The notes under the pieces: model-generated | What the model was told of the DNA's origin: nothing | What the model saw: only the letters and a program-made list of their open reading frames with translations | Databases searched by the model: none | Origin: an uncultured Butyrivibrio sp. | GTDB taxonomy: Bacteria > Bacillota > Clostridia > Lachnospirales > Lachnospiraceae | Reading direction: 5' to 3' | Assembly: GCA_945928575.1 (NCBI GenBank) | Contig: CAMENP010000002.1 | Coordinates: forward strand, 1 to 64,000 | DNA: 64,000 bases | Translations under genes and position numbers: made by a program | Shown here: in pieces, positions 17,633 through 25,739 of the stretch | Numbering within the stretch: position 1 is the stretch's first letter | How the letters are laid out: each line of letters starts with the position of its first letter

Positions 17633-17917
17633 ATGAAGAAATCAGTAGTCACAAAGAAAATGGTTCTTAAGGATGCAAAGAACGCACCTGCACTTGTTGA
17701 ACTTCAGAAAGCAGTTAAGGATAACGTTATCGAGCAGTTCATCGCCAAGAGAAAAGAAAGAGGAATGACACAGAGCGATGTATCAACCGTAACAGGTATT
17801 CAGAGACCGAATATCAGCAGACTCGAGAGCGGATACTATAATCCTACACTTGATATGCTTGTAAGACTTGCTGACAGCATTGACTGCAATGTTAAGATTA
17901 CATTTGTAGATAAATAA
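17633..17917 (+). CDS. XRE-family helix-turn-helix regulator
   Basis: The 94-residue protein has a C-terminal HTH_XRE domain: RKERGMTQSDVSTVTGIQRPNISRLESGYYNPTLDMLVRLADSI. The N-terminal 35 residues are a charged helical extension (LVELQKAVKDNVIEQFIAKRK), the layout seen in HigA-type antitoxins. No toxin gene is adjacent. The ATG at 17633 is 10 bp from TGGAGG; an ATG at 17624 is too close to it. The gene ends at a terminator. Confidence 0.88.
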   Translation: MKKSVVTKKMVLKDAKNAPALVELQKAVKDNVIEQFIAKRKERGMTQSDVSTVTGIQRPNISRLESGYYNPTLDMLVRLADSIDCNVKITFVDK

Positions 17918-17935
17918 GTAATCGAATAATTTATC

Positions 17936-17985
17936 AATCCTCCGGAGAGAATATTTACAGAATATTTTTTCCGGGGGATTTTTTT
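17936..17985 (+). terminator. Terminator between the XRE gene and gerA
   Basis: AATCCTCCGGA (17936-17946) pairs with TCCGGGGGATT (17970-17980), one G-U, followed by T7. The 3' arm also supplies the only purine-rich stretch (GGGGGA) in front of the gerA ATG at 17986, so hairpin formation and gerA translation start are mutually exclusive. Confidence 0.75.
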
Positions 17986-19395
17986 ATGTATGAAATGACA
18001 GATTCGGCATCGGAAAACGCAGGCCATTTTGCCCGAATAACCGGGCCGGAACGGAATTTTGATATTATCAATAAAAAAATAAATGTCGGTGGAAGAGCAG
18101 CGCAATTTTTCATGATAGACGGTTTCACCAAGGATGAAATAATGGAGAAATTAATGGAGTCATTTATGGCACTTAAGCCGGAAGACATCCCCGGAAAAAC
18201 AGAAGATTTTGTGAAACTTGTTCCGTATATAGAAGTAACACCGAAAAACACACTTAAAGAGGCCGCAGATGATCTTTTAATGGGTATGGTGTGCATGTTT
18301 GTTGACGGATATAAGTGCTGTTTTGTCATCGACTGCAGGACATATCCGGCGAGAAGTGTAAGTGAACCCTGGAAAGACCGGGTATTGCGCGGCTCCAGGG
18401 ACGGATTTGTGGAGTCGATAGTGGCTAATGTCACACTTATAAGGCGCAGGATAAGAACAACGGATTTCTGCGTGGAAATAATGAATGCCGGAACAATGTC
18501 CAACACGGACATTGCATTTGCTTATATTAAGGGTAAGGCCGATATGAAACTCCTTGCGGATCTCAAGAAAAGAGTGGAAGAAATCAAAGTCGAGGCACTT
18601 ACGATGAACATAGAAAGCCTCGCGGAAGTACTGCTTCGAGGCCCTTTTATAAATCCATTTCCGAAATTCAAATATTCCGAACGCCCCGACAGTGCCGCGG
18701 CCGCAATTTATGATGGAAATATAGTTATATTAGTTGATAATTCTCCCGCGGTGCTTGTGGTTCCAACGTCGGTATTTGATGTAATAGAGGAAGCGGATGA
18801 TTATTACTTCCCGCCGCTTACGGGAACATATATTAAACTGTCAAAGTATCTTCTTACCATAATGTCACTTATCCTGACACCATTGTGGGTCGTATTTTTG
18901 CGCAATCCCGGAATGGTGCCCGAATGGCTTAAATTCATTATGATTGAAGAAGGCGGATCGACGGTGCCGGTTATATTGCAGTTAATGATTCTGGAATTTT
19001 GTATAGACGGACTCAGGCTTGCAGCGGTCAATACGCCTACGCTTCTTACAACGCCGCTTAGTATCATAGCCGGAATAGTGGTGGGTGAGTATGCGGTAAG
19101 TTCCGGGTGGTTTGATCCGGAAAGTATGCTTTATATGGCTTTTGTAACGGTCGGAACATATACGCAGGCAAGTTACGAACTGGGATATGCGATCAAATTT
19201 TTCAGGATGATAATGCTGATACTTGCATGGTTTTTCGGTATCTGGGGCTTTATTGCGGGAATTGTGATGTTCGTGCTGTGTATGGCATTTAACCGTACGA
19301 TTTCGGAGAAAAGTTATCTCTATCCGTTGATTCCGTTTAACGGCAAAATGCTTGCACGCAAATTGTTCAGATTGAGACTTGGCAAAGAAAAATAA
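17986..19395 (+). CDS. GerA-family spore germination protein (GerAA/SpoVAF-like)
   Basis: The 469-residue protein has a soluble N-terminal region of about 275 residues, including the conserved CMFVDGYKCCFVIDCRTYPARSVSEPWKDRVLRGSRDGFVE-type segment, then about five membrane segments with FPPLTGTYIKLSKYLL and the RLAAVNTPTLLTTPLSIIAG block typical of GerA A-subunits. These proteins sit in the spore inner membrane and respond to germinants. No B or C subunit is nearby, which is more like SpoVAF or an orphan A subunit. Its presence argues for a sporulating lineage, though such genes also persist in non-sporulating Lachnospiraceae. Confidence 0.88.
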   Translation: MYEMTDSASENAGHFARITGPERNFDIINKKINVGGRAAQFFMIDGFTKDEIMEKLMESFMALKPEDIPGKTEDFVKLVPYIEVTPKNTLKEAADDLLMGMVCMFVDGYKCCFVIDCRTYPARSVSEPWKDRVLRGSRDGFVESIVANVTLIRRRIRTTDFCVEIMNAGTMSNTDIAFAYIKGKADMKLLADLKKRVEEIKVEALTMNIESLAEVLLRGPFINPFPKFKYSERPDSAAAAIYDGNIVILVDNSPAVLVVPTSVFDVIEEADDYYFPPLTGTYIKLSKYLLTIMSLILTPLWVVFLRNPGMVPEWLKFIMIEEGGSTVPVILQLMILEFCIDGLRLAAVNTPTLLTTPLSIIAGIVVGEYAVSSGWFDPESMLYMAFVTVGTYTQASYELGYAIKFFRMIMLILAWFFGIWGFIAGIVMFVLCMAFNRTISEKSYLYPLIPFNGKMLARKLFRLRLGKEK

Positions 19396-19450
19396 CACAT
19401 TATTCATGCCGTGTGATATACTGAATAAAAAGTACACGGGAAGTGAAAGT

Positions 19451-20026
19451 ATGAATTATGATAATGGAATGAAATATGCGGGGGATGATGAAATGTACAA
19501 GGCCGATTTAAAACTCTGGCTAAGATACACGCAGGACAGGAAAAATGAAATACGCGAAGCATATGATAATAAGGATGCAAAAAGATGCCGCATAGAGATG
19601 CATTCACTTAAGAGCAATGCCAAAAGGATAGGTGCCGATGAGCTTTCCAATCTTGCTTATAAAATGGAAAAGGCAGCGGCGGACGGGGACTGGATGTCAT
19701 TGGGTAAACTTATGCAGCCGTTGACGGAAGAATGGGAAGTTACGGATGAAGAGGTGCTTAACATTACGGGACCGGTGTCAGAGACACCGGCCCAAAGTAA
19801 CGGTACATATATAACTGCCGATATGTATAGCGAGACAGTACGGCAAATGAAGGATTGTCTTATATCATATGATTCCGACGGAGCCGTGGATGCAGCCAAT
19901 ATGATTCTCGGATATGAAATATCACCGGATGTAAGAGATAAGCTTATCCGTATACGTAATGCAGCCGATGATTTTGATTACCGTGGAGCGCTTACTTTAA
20001 CAGCAGCTCTTCCATCTCATCCATAA
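19451..20026 (+). CDS. HPt-domain phosphotransfer protein
   Basis: The 191-residue protein contains a histidine phosphotransfer domain (about residues 15-95) with the phospho-accepting H51 in CRIEMHSLKSNAKRIGADELSNLAYKMEKAA. A second region (about 125-190) is helical and of unknown function. HPt proteins relay phosphoryl groups between receiver domains; no hybrid kinase or receiver is adjacent. The start at 19451 follows GGGAAG. Its 3' end overlaps the 3' end of the convergent pepF by 35 bp. Confidence 0.8.
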   Translation: MNYDNGMKYAGDDEMYKADLKLWLRYTQDRKNEIREAYDNKDAKRCRIEMHSLKSNAKRIGADELSNLAYKMEKAAADGDWMSLGKLMQPLTEEWEVTDEEVLNITGPVSETPAQSNGTYITADMYSETVRQMKDCLISYDSDGAVDAANMILGYEISPDVRDKLIRIRNAADDFDYRGALTLTAALPSHP

Positions 20027-21794
20027 GGCTTCCGAAAAGTTTGAGCGCTGTTTCGACAGGCTTGGGACCGGACATATCGACACCGGCGCCGCGTAAGAGT
20101 GAGACAGGATCTTTGGTGCAGCCGGAACTCAGGAAGTCCAGATAATTGCGTACTGCCGGTTCACCTTCGTTTAATATCTTATCTGATAAGGCAATCGCTG
20201 CAGAGAATCCTGTCGCATACTGGTATACATAGTAATTATAGTAGAAATGCGGTATTCTTGCCCATTCAAGAGCGATATTATCATCGATTTCCATATCCGG
20301 ACCGAAATAGTCTTCGTTCAGTTTTCTGTAGATATCACATAAGGCGGATGCTGTAAGTGATTCTCCTCTTGCAAATCTTTCATTAATCTCAAGTTCAAAT
20401 TCTGCAAACATGGTCTGCCTGTATAAAGTTCCCTTGAATTGTTCGAGAAAATGATTGATAAGGACGGCACGCTTTGCGTTGTCGGTTGTATTTTTTAATA
20501 AATACTGCATTAATAATGCTTCATTGCATGTCGATGCGACTTCTGCCACAAAAATCCTGTATCCGGCATAAAGCGGTTTCTGGTGGGTATTTGAAAGGTA
20601 TGAATGCATTGCGTGTCCCATCTCGTGTGCAAGTGTAAATTCACTGTCAAGGTCATCATGGTAATTAAGCAGAACATAAGGATGGATGTAGGCGCCGCAA
20701 GAGTAAGCCCCGCTTCTTTTGCCTTTGTTCTCATATATATCAATCCAGCCGTTATCGAATCCGGATTTAAGAATATTGACATATTCGTCACCGTATACGC
20801 TCATCGCATTGATGACGTCTTCGCGGGCCTTGTCAAAAGGAATGAAGCTTCCGGAATTATCATCAACAAGGGGTGCATATATATCGTAGAAATGCAGCCT
20901 GTCAACATTGAGTATACGCTTGCGAAGTCCCACATACCTGTGCATATAGTGCATATTTGCGCGCACCGTGTTTATAAGATTATGATACACGGCGGTGTCC
21001 ACATGTGTTGCATCAAGTGCGGCATCAAGCGTTGATGGGTATCCGCGCAGCTCTGATTCAAAAGATAGCGCCTTGACCTGCGCAGAAAGTATTGCTGCAT
21101 AAGTATTTTGAAAATCATTGTATACAGAGTAATAATTATTGTATGCTTTTTTCCTGACATCGCGGTTATTATTCTGCATAAGCGGAATGAATGTGCCGGC
21201 CGTGAGGGGATAATTCTGTCCGTTATGTTCGACAGGCGGAAATCTGAGGTCGGCATATGACATCATCGCAAAAATATTGTCCGGCGTCTCAAGAATGTCT
21301 CCGGCTTTGGCCAGAATGCGTTCGGACTGTTCATCAAGCGTGTGCGCTTTAAGACGGCGGCATTCGTCAATGTCATGTCTGTAAAAAACAAGTGCAGGTT
21401 CGGCTTTGCAATATGCGTTTATGTCATCATCGGAAAGCGCCATAAGCTTTGGCAGCTTGAATGAGCAGGCGCTCTGGTACCGTACCAGGGCAGCGCTCAC
21501 GCGCGACTTGTAATCCTGATAGAGCTGATTGGAAGTGTCTTCGTCGCATTTTAACATTGAATATGTGTTAAGCCTGTTGATAACAGGCATCATATCCGAA
21601 CAGAAATCATAGAAAGCAAGCAGCGAGGCCGCATCCGGAAAACCTCTTTTTTCAAATTCGGCGAGTCTTTCTGTCTGTTTCCCAAGATATTCAAGTTCGC
21701 AAAGAAAAGCGGCATCATCAGGATACAGATCCTTTGTGTGCCATTTAAAAGCGGCGTCGATTTCGTCACGCGCCGGAATTGATCGTAAACTCAT
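19992..21794 (-). CDS. pepF: Oligoendopeptidase F (M3 family)
   Basis: This 600-residue cytoplasmic zinc metallopeptidase degrades medium-length peptides. The zinc motif HEMGHAMHS is near residue 389, with the third ligand expected in the downstream EVASTCNEALLM region. The N-terminal DEIDAAFKWHTKDLYPDDAAF and the length match PepF1-type enzymes. It is transcribed alone on the minus strand, with AGGAGG before the ATG. Its last 35 bases lie inside the HPt gene on the other strand. Confidence 0.95.
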   Translation of the reverse strand: MSLRSIPARDEIDAAFKWHTKDLYPDDAAFLCELEYLGKQTERLAEFEKRGFPDAASLLAFYDFCSDMMPVINRLNTYSMLKCDEDTSNQLYQDYKSRVSAALVRYQSACSFKLPKLMALSDDDINAYCKAEPALVFYRHDIDECRRLKAHTLDEQSERILAKAGDILETPDNIFAMMSYADLRFPPVEHNGQNYPLTAGTFIPLMQNNNRDVRKKAYNNYYSVYNDFQNTYAAILSAQVKALSFESELRGYPSTLDAALDATHVDTAVYHNLINTVRANMHYMHRYVGLRKRILNVDRLHFYDIYAPLVDDNSGSFIPFDKAREDVINAMSVYGDEYVNILKSGFDNGWIDIYENKGKRSGAYSCGAYIHPYVLLNYHDDLDSEFTLAHEMGHAMHSYLSNTHQKPLYAGYRIFVAEVASTCNEALLMQYLLKNTTDNAKRAVLINHFLEQFKGTLYRQTMFAEFELEINERFARGESLTASALCDIYRKLNEDYFGPDMEIDDNIALEWARIPHFYYNYYVYQYATGFSAAIALSDKILNEGEPAVRNYLDFLSSGCTKDPVSLLRGAGVDMSGPKPVETALKLFGSLMDEMEELLLK

Positions 21795-21840
21795 AATGTG
21801 GTATCCTCCTGAATGGGTAATGTGCTCCTTGATAAAAGGA

Positions 21841-21870
21841 GGGCCCGACGGGTGGCCGCCGGGCTTTATG
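21841..21870. other. GC-rich hairpin upstream of pepF
   Basis: GCCCG-A-CGGG-TGG-CCG-C-CGGGC style complementarity is found in the segment GGGCCCGACGGGTGGCCGCC and the following GGGC. On the minus strand it lies about 45 bp before the pepF ATG and is followed by CCTCCTTTT, so it could act as a leader attenuator for pepF. On the plus strand there is no T run. Confidence 0.35.
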
Positions 21871-21923
21871 AAAAAGAAAAAGAATTCGTAAATGTCTTAT
21901 TCATTTGATAGTTAGAGTATACT

Positions 21924-21952
21924 GTTGATTTGTAGATAATTTGTGTTAAAAT
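21924..21952 (+). promoter_or_regulatory. Promoter of the queH operon
   Basis: TTGATT at 21924-21929 and TAAAAT at 21947-21952 are 17 bp apart, about 45 bp before the queH ATG. Confidence 0.6.
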
Positions 21953-21995
21953 AGTTAATAAATTGTGAACATTTAACAAAAATCAGAGGAAAATT

Positions 21996-22628
21996 ATGAA
22001 CAAAATAAATTATCAGAAAGAGCTTGATAAAATTATTGCCGGAATAGAAAGTACCGGAGACCCGAAAACACTTCTTCTTCACAGCTGTTGTGCTCCGTGC
22101 AGCAGTTATGTATTGAAATATCTGTCAAATTATTTTAAAATTACGTTGTTGTATTTTAATCCCAATATAAGTCCCGAAGAGGAATACCGCAAAAGGGTAA
22201 CCGAGCAGAAGCGCCTGATAGCGGAGCTTCCGGTGAAATACCCGGTCACATTCATCGAAGGCCGCTATGAACCGGCCGAATTCTATAATGCGGTGAAAGG
22301 GCTTGAAAAAGAACCGGAGGGAGGAGCCAGATGTTTTGTATGTTATGAACTGCGGCTTCGCGAGGCTGCCGCGTATGCCAAGGCCGGAGGGTTTGATTAT
22401 TTTACAACTACTTTGTCGATAAGCCCGCTTAAGAATGCTCAGAAGATTAATGAGATCGGCGAGAAAATTGCTGCCGAGTCGGGTCTTAAGCACCTGCCGT
22501 CCGACTTTAAGAAAAAAGAAGGTTACAAGCAGTCGGTGGAATTGTCGAAAGAGTACAATCTGTACAGACAGAATTTCTGCGGCTGTGTTTTCTCAAGACA
22601 GGCTGCACAGGAAGGAGATAATATATGA
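21996..22628 (+). CDS. queH: Epoxyqueuosine reductase QueH
   Basis: This enzyme catalyses the last step of queuosine synthesis in tRNA, reducing epoxyqueuosine, and is the non-cobalamin alternative to QueG. The 210-residue protein has the cysteine motifs that bind the iron-sulfur and diiron centres: LLLHSCCAPCSSYVL near residue 30, GGARCFVCYELRL in the middle and NFCGCVFS near the end. The start follows AGAGGAAA. It overlaps the thioesterase gene by 4 bp. Confidence 0.95.
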   Translation: MNKINYQKELDKIIAGIESTGDPKTLLLHSCCAPCSSYVLKYLSNYFKITLLYFNPNISPEEEYRKRVTEQKRLIAELPVKYPVTFIEGRYEPAEFYNAVKGLEKEPEGGARCFVCYELRLREAAAYAKAGGFDYFTTTLSISPLKNAQKINEIGEKIAAESGLKHLPSDFKKKEGYKQSVELSKEYNLYRQNFCGCVFSRQAAQEGDNI

Positions 22629-23044
22629 CATATAAATACGACAGGGTTGTTAAATATTATGAGACAGACAGAATGGGCGTAGTCCACCATTCCAATTATA
22701 TAAGATGGTTTGAGGAGGCCCGCGTGGAATTTATGCGCGACATAGGTCTTCCTTACAGCCATATGGAAGATGAGGGAATCATGGTTCCCGTAGTAACTGT
22801 CGAATGTAAATACAAGAATCCCGTTACTTTTGATGACGAGGTAATTGTCAATACCAAGGTCCGTAAATTTAACGGCATTGTCATCGAACTTGAATACGAG
22901 GTTGTAAGGGCCGATGACGGTACGATAGTTGTGACGGGTGCCAGTTCGCACTGTTTTGTGGACGCGAAGACTTTCAAACCGCTCAATTTAAAGCGTGAGA
23001 GAGCCGATATGTACGATAAATTTTTTAAAGCAATGGAGGATTAG
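22625..23044 (+). CDS. YbgC/4-hydroxybenzoyl-CoA-type thioesterase
   Basis: The 139-residue hotdog-fold protein has the YbgC signature YYETDRMGVVHHSNYIRWFEEARVEFM, with the catalytic Asp in TDRMG. It hydrolyses short-chain or aromatic acyl-CoA thioesters; the natural substrate is unknown. It follows AAGGAG and is coupled to queH by an ATGA overlap, with the GH13 gene 5 bp after it. Confidence 0.9.
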   Translation: MTYKYDRVVKYYETDRMGVVHHSNYIRWFEEARVEFMRDIGLPYSHMEDEGIMVPVVTVECKYKNPVTFDDEVIVNTKVRKFNGIVIELEYEVVRADDGTIVVTGASSHCFVDAKTFKPLNLKRERADMYDKFFKAMED

Positions 23045-23049
23045 AGCCA

Positions 23050-24378
23050 ATGTGGGCATATGAAAGTGTTTTTTATCAGATATATCCGATGGGATTTGCC
23101 GGCGCACCTTTTGAAAATGACGGTGTGCAGCGCCACGGAATCATTAAAGTTATAGACTGGATACCGCACATTAAGAGTGTCGGATGCAATGCCATTTATT
23201 TTTCACCGGTATTCGAGTCTGACACACACGGATACAACACCCGTGATTACAAGAAAATAGACGTCCGCCTCGGAACCAACGAGGAATTTAAGTCCGTCTG
23301 TGATGCATTGCACGAGGCAGGCATTAAGGTTGTCTTGGACGGTGTGTTCAACCATGTAGGCCGCGGTCATTTTGCTTTTCAGGATGTTCTTAAGAACCGT
23401 GAGAATTCAAGATATCTTAACTGGTTCAATATTAATCTCGGCGGCAACGATGCATGGAACGACGGTCTCTGGTACGAGGGCTGGGAGGGCAATTACGATC
23501 TCGTAAAGCTCAATCTCCGAAACAATGAAGTGGTGGAATATCTTCTTGACTGCGTCCGTTACTGGATTGAATATTTTGACATTGACGGCATAAGGCTGGA
23601 TGTCGCATACTGCCTCGATGAGGACTTCATGCGCCGTTTAAGAAGCTTTACCGACAGCATGAAAGCAGATTTCTTCCTTCTGGGAGAGACTGTGCACGGA
23701 GATTACAACCGTCTCGTCAATGACGGAATGCTCCATTCCGCAACCAATTATGAGTGTTACAAGGGAATTTATTCCGCGCTTAACAGCATGAATCTCTTTG
23801 AGATAATTCATTCGCTCTTAAGACAGTTCGGACCGGAGCAGTGGACTTTATATAAGGGCAAGCACATGTTCTCCTTCGTGGACAACCATGATGTATCAAG
23901 AATAGCAAGTGTCATAACCAATCCTAAGCTTGTTCCGCTTGCTTACGGAATTGAGTTCGGAATGCCGGGCATTCCGTGCGTATACTACGGAAGCGAATGG
24001 GGCTTTAAAGCCGACAAGAGCCAGGGCGATCCTGCTTTACGTCCTTATTTCGAGACTTATGAGGAAAATGAGCTTACCGCTTTCATCTCAAGACTTGCCG
24101 CAGTTAAAAAATCAAGCAATGCGCTCAATTACGGTGATTTCACTTCAGTGATCCTTACGAACCGCCAGTGCGTGTTCAGACGAGGTGCCGGTGACGATGT
24201 TATTTTCGTGGCAATAAATGCCGACGAGAATCCGTACACGGCCTATTTCGACGCCGGGACTTCAATGGTAACGGACCTTCTTACAGGCAATGTCTATGAT
24301 ATGAGCAAGGGAGTCAGCATGGATGGCTGCAGCGTAATGTACTTACAGCCGGAAAGGTATAACTATGGCAAAAAATAA
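23050..24378 (+). CDS. GH13 alpha-glucan hydrolase (alpha-amylase family)
   Basis: This 442-residue cytoplasmic glycosidase lacks the N-terminal starch-binding domain of neopullulanases. All catalytic parts are present: motif I VVLDGVFNHVG, nucleophile D184 in DGIRLDVA, acid/base E213 in LLGETVHGD, and D281 in FSFVDNHDVSR. It probably acts on maltodextrins or cyclodextrins imported into the cell. It sits between the thioesterase and ybaK and overlaps ybaK by 14 bp. Confidence 0.92.
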   Translation: MWAYESVFYQIYPMGFAGAPFENDGVQRHGIIKVIDWIPHIKSVGCNAIYFSPVFESDTHGYNTRDYKKIDVRLGTNEEFKSVCDALHEAGIKVVLDGVFNHVGRGHFAFQDVLKNRENSRYLNWFNINLGGNDAWNDGLWYEGWEGNYDLVKLNLRNNEVVEYLLDCVRYWIEYFDIDGIRLDVAYCLDEDFMRRLRSFTDSMKADFFLLGETVHGDYNRLVNDGMLHSATNYECYKGIYSALNSMNLFEIIHSLLRQFGPEQWTLYKGKHMFSFVDNHDVSRIASVITNPKLVPLAYGIEFGMPGIPCVYYGSEWGFKADKSQGDPALRPYFETYEENELTAFISRLAAVKKSSNALNYGDFTSVILTNRQCVFRRGAGDDVIFVAINADENPYTAYFDAGTSMVTDLLTGNVYDMSKGVSMDGCSVMYLQPERYNYGKK

Positions 24379-24844
24379 AGACATTAAGACCAATGCGATG
24401 CGTATTCTCGACCGCGAGAAAATCCCATACGAGGCTCACTTCTATGAGTGTGACGAATTCATAGACGGTGTGCACACAGCGGATATTCTCGGTCTTGACC
24501 ACAATATAGTATATAAGACAATCGTAACAATCGGACACAGCCACAATTACTATGTCTTTGTAATCCCGATAGAAGCTTCAATAGATTTCAAGAAAGCGGC
24601 CCACGCAGTCGGCGAGAAATCCGTAGAGCTTCTGCCTCTTAAAGATGTGACGGCCGTCACCGGCTATGTGCGTGGCGGCTGTACTGCCATCGGCATGAAA
24701 AAACAGTATGTGACGCGCATCGATTCAGGCGCCGCAGCCCTTGATAAGATGGTGGTAAGCGGTGGCAAAATCGGTGTCCAGCTCACGCTGAAACCCGAAG
24801 ATTTAAAAAAAGCCGCAAAAGCCGAATTTGCGGAAGTGATATAA
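24365..24844 (+). CDS. ybaK: Cys-tRNA(Pro) deacylase YbaK/EbsC
   Basis: The 159-residue trans-editing protein hydrolyses Cys-tRNA(Pro) misacylated by prolyl-tRNA synthetase. Typical features are TNAMRILDREKIPYEAHFYE at the start, HTADILGLDHNIVYKTIV, the conserved lysine region, and PLKDVTAVTGYVRGGCTAIGMKKQY. It is the last gene of the queH operon. Beyond it is the repeat island at 24845-25739. Confidence 0.95.
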   Translation: MAKNKDIKTNAMRILDREKIPYEAHFYECDEFIDGVHTADILGLDHNIVYKTIVTIGHSHNYYVFVIPIEASIDFKKAAHAVGEKSVELLPLKDVTAVTGYVRGGCTAIGMKKQYVTRIDSGAAALDKMVVSGGKIGVQLTLKPEDLKKAAKAEFAEVI

Positions 24845-24863
24845 AGAGTCGCAGGACGCCGAA

Positions 24864-24975
24864 GCCGGAAGCCCCCGTCGGCCCGCTCCCGCTTGATTGC
24901 AGACGCAGCGGATACTAGGGTTTCGTACCGAAACCAAGTACCGGCGTCTGCAAACAGCCGCGGATGTCTTCCGGC
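24864..24975. repeat. Nested GC-rich foldback between ybaK and prfC
   Basis: Three perfect inverted repeats are nested one inside another: GCCGGAAG (24864-24871) with CTTCCGGC (24968-24975); TTGCAGACGC (24897-24906) with GCGTCTGCAA (24944-24953); and GGTTTCG (24919-24925) with CGAAACC (24929-24935). Such nesting over 112 bp is unlikely by chance and would give one long stem-loop in RNA or single-stranded DNA. There is no T tract, so it is not a simple terminator. It may be a structured RNA or a palindromic repeat element. Confidence 0.65.
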
Positions 24976-25052
24976 TGCGGCGGTAGAAGCGCGCGGGGGA
25001 GTTCAGGATTGTGTGGGGTTCTGAGCCGCGCAGGAAGTGGTGTGCAAGTCAT

Positions 25053-25316
25053 TACGAGTAAAAATCAATAAAATAGAAATCCCACTGCCTATATTGTGGT
25101 ATCATTACGATTGATTTTTGAAAAATCATAATTTCCACTGCTTTCTCAAAGCAGGATTACGAGTAAAAATCAGAGATTCTAAAAATCCACTGCTCAACCC
25201 GAGAGCATACTACGAGCAAAAATCAGAGATTCTAAAAATCCACTGCTCAACTCGGCAGCAAACTACGAGCAAAAATCAGAGATTCCCAAAATTCACTGCA
25301 TAGCAGCCGAGACAGT
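25053..25316. repeat. Five tandem 52-53-bp repeats
   Basis: Units start at 25053, 25106, 25158, 25211 and 25264. The last three share TACGAG(T/C)AAAAATCAGAGATT and then AAAATCCACTGCTCAAC or a close form; the first two are more diverged. Several units contain a small TGCT...AGCA inverted repeat. There are no unique spacers, so this is not a CRISPR array. An ORF across it (25118-25303) is only a reading of the repeat. Confidence 0.75.
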
Positions 25317-25319
25317 GAA

Positions 25320-25481
25320 AAGCAACCCGCGGAGAAACCCATAAACAGTCGTAAGAACATCTCCGCGTGAATTATAAGATACAGTTCCGCTTGAGATGCA
25401 GTTATATTCCGGCTGAAGATACATAAGCAACCCGCGGAGAAACCCATAAACAGTCGTAAGAACATCTCCGCGTGAATTATA
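25320..25481. repeat. 57-bp stem-loop repeat, two identical copies
   Basis: Identical 57-bp copies occupy 25320-25376 and 25425-25481, offset by 105 bp, with a further shared GATACA just after each. Each copy contains CGCGGAGA (25328-25335 in the first) and TCTCCGCG (25360-25367), an 8-bp inverted repeat with a 24-nt loop. Both copies point the same way. Together they look like a mobile or amplified intergenic element. Confidence 0.75.
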
Positions 25482-25529
25482 GGATACATTCTGACTGTAG
25501 AACCGGTTCCACCCTGCCAATAAACGTAG

Positions 25530-25735
25530 AACTCCCCGACATAAGACCACTGGGGCTGTCTGCACACGCCGGTGCTTAATCTGTCGGAGACAGATTTTAG
25601 CATCCGTTGCGCGTGCAGCCAAGCGAAAGCGTGCCGCCAGTGGAATTATGTCGGGGAGTAAGTGCGTGCCGCCAGTGGAATTATGTCGGGGAGTAAGTGC
25701 GTGCCGCCAGTGGTCTTATGCCAGGGAGTATGGGG
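25530..25735. repeat. Long inverted repeat with three 35-bp direct repeats
   Basis: ACTCCCCGACATAAGACCACTGG (split here: it runs 25530-25552) is complementary at 21 of 23 positions to 25637-25659. That right arm belongs to a 35-bp unit repeated head to tail at 25631, 25666 and 25701; the third copy is more diverged but restores the two mismatched positions. Inside the foldback lie GCACACGC/GCGCGTGC and a perfect AATCTGTC-GGA-GACAGATT hairpin followed by TT. The element lies just past the 3' end of prfC. Confidence 0.7.
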
Positions 25736-25739
25736 GTGT

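Noticed and set aside
17633-17917. Toxin-antitoxin pair around the XRE gene
   Set aside because: The protein looks like a HigA-type antitoxin, but no small toxin gene is found on either side.
25118-25303. 61-codon plus-strand ORF in the repeat island
   Set aside because: It is a translation of the 53-bp tandem repeats with no start context.
25053-25316. CRISPR array
   Set aside because: The units abut with no unique spacers, the period is 53 bp for repeat alone, and no cas gene is near.
25247-25622. Two overlapping minus-strand ORFs with a repeated peptide phrase
   Set aside because: The repeated phrase comes from the identical 57-bp stem-loop units read in different frames, and there is no ribosome site or known domain.
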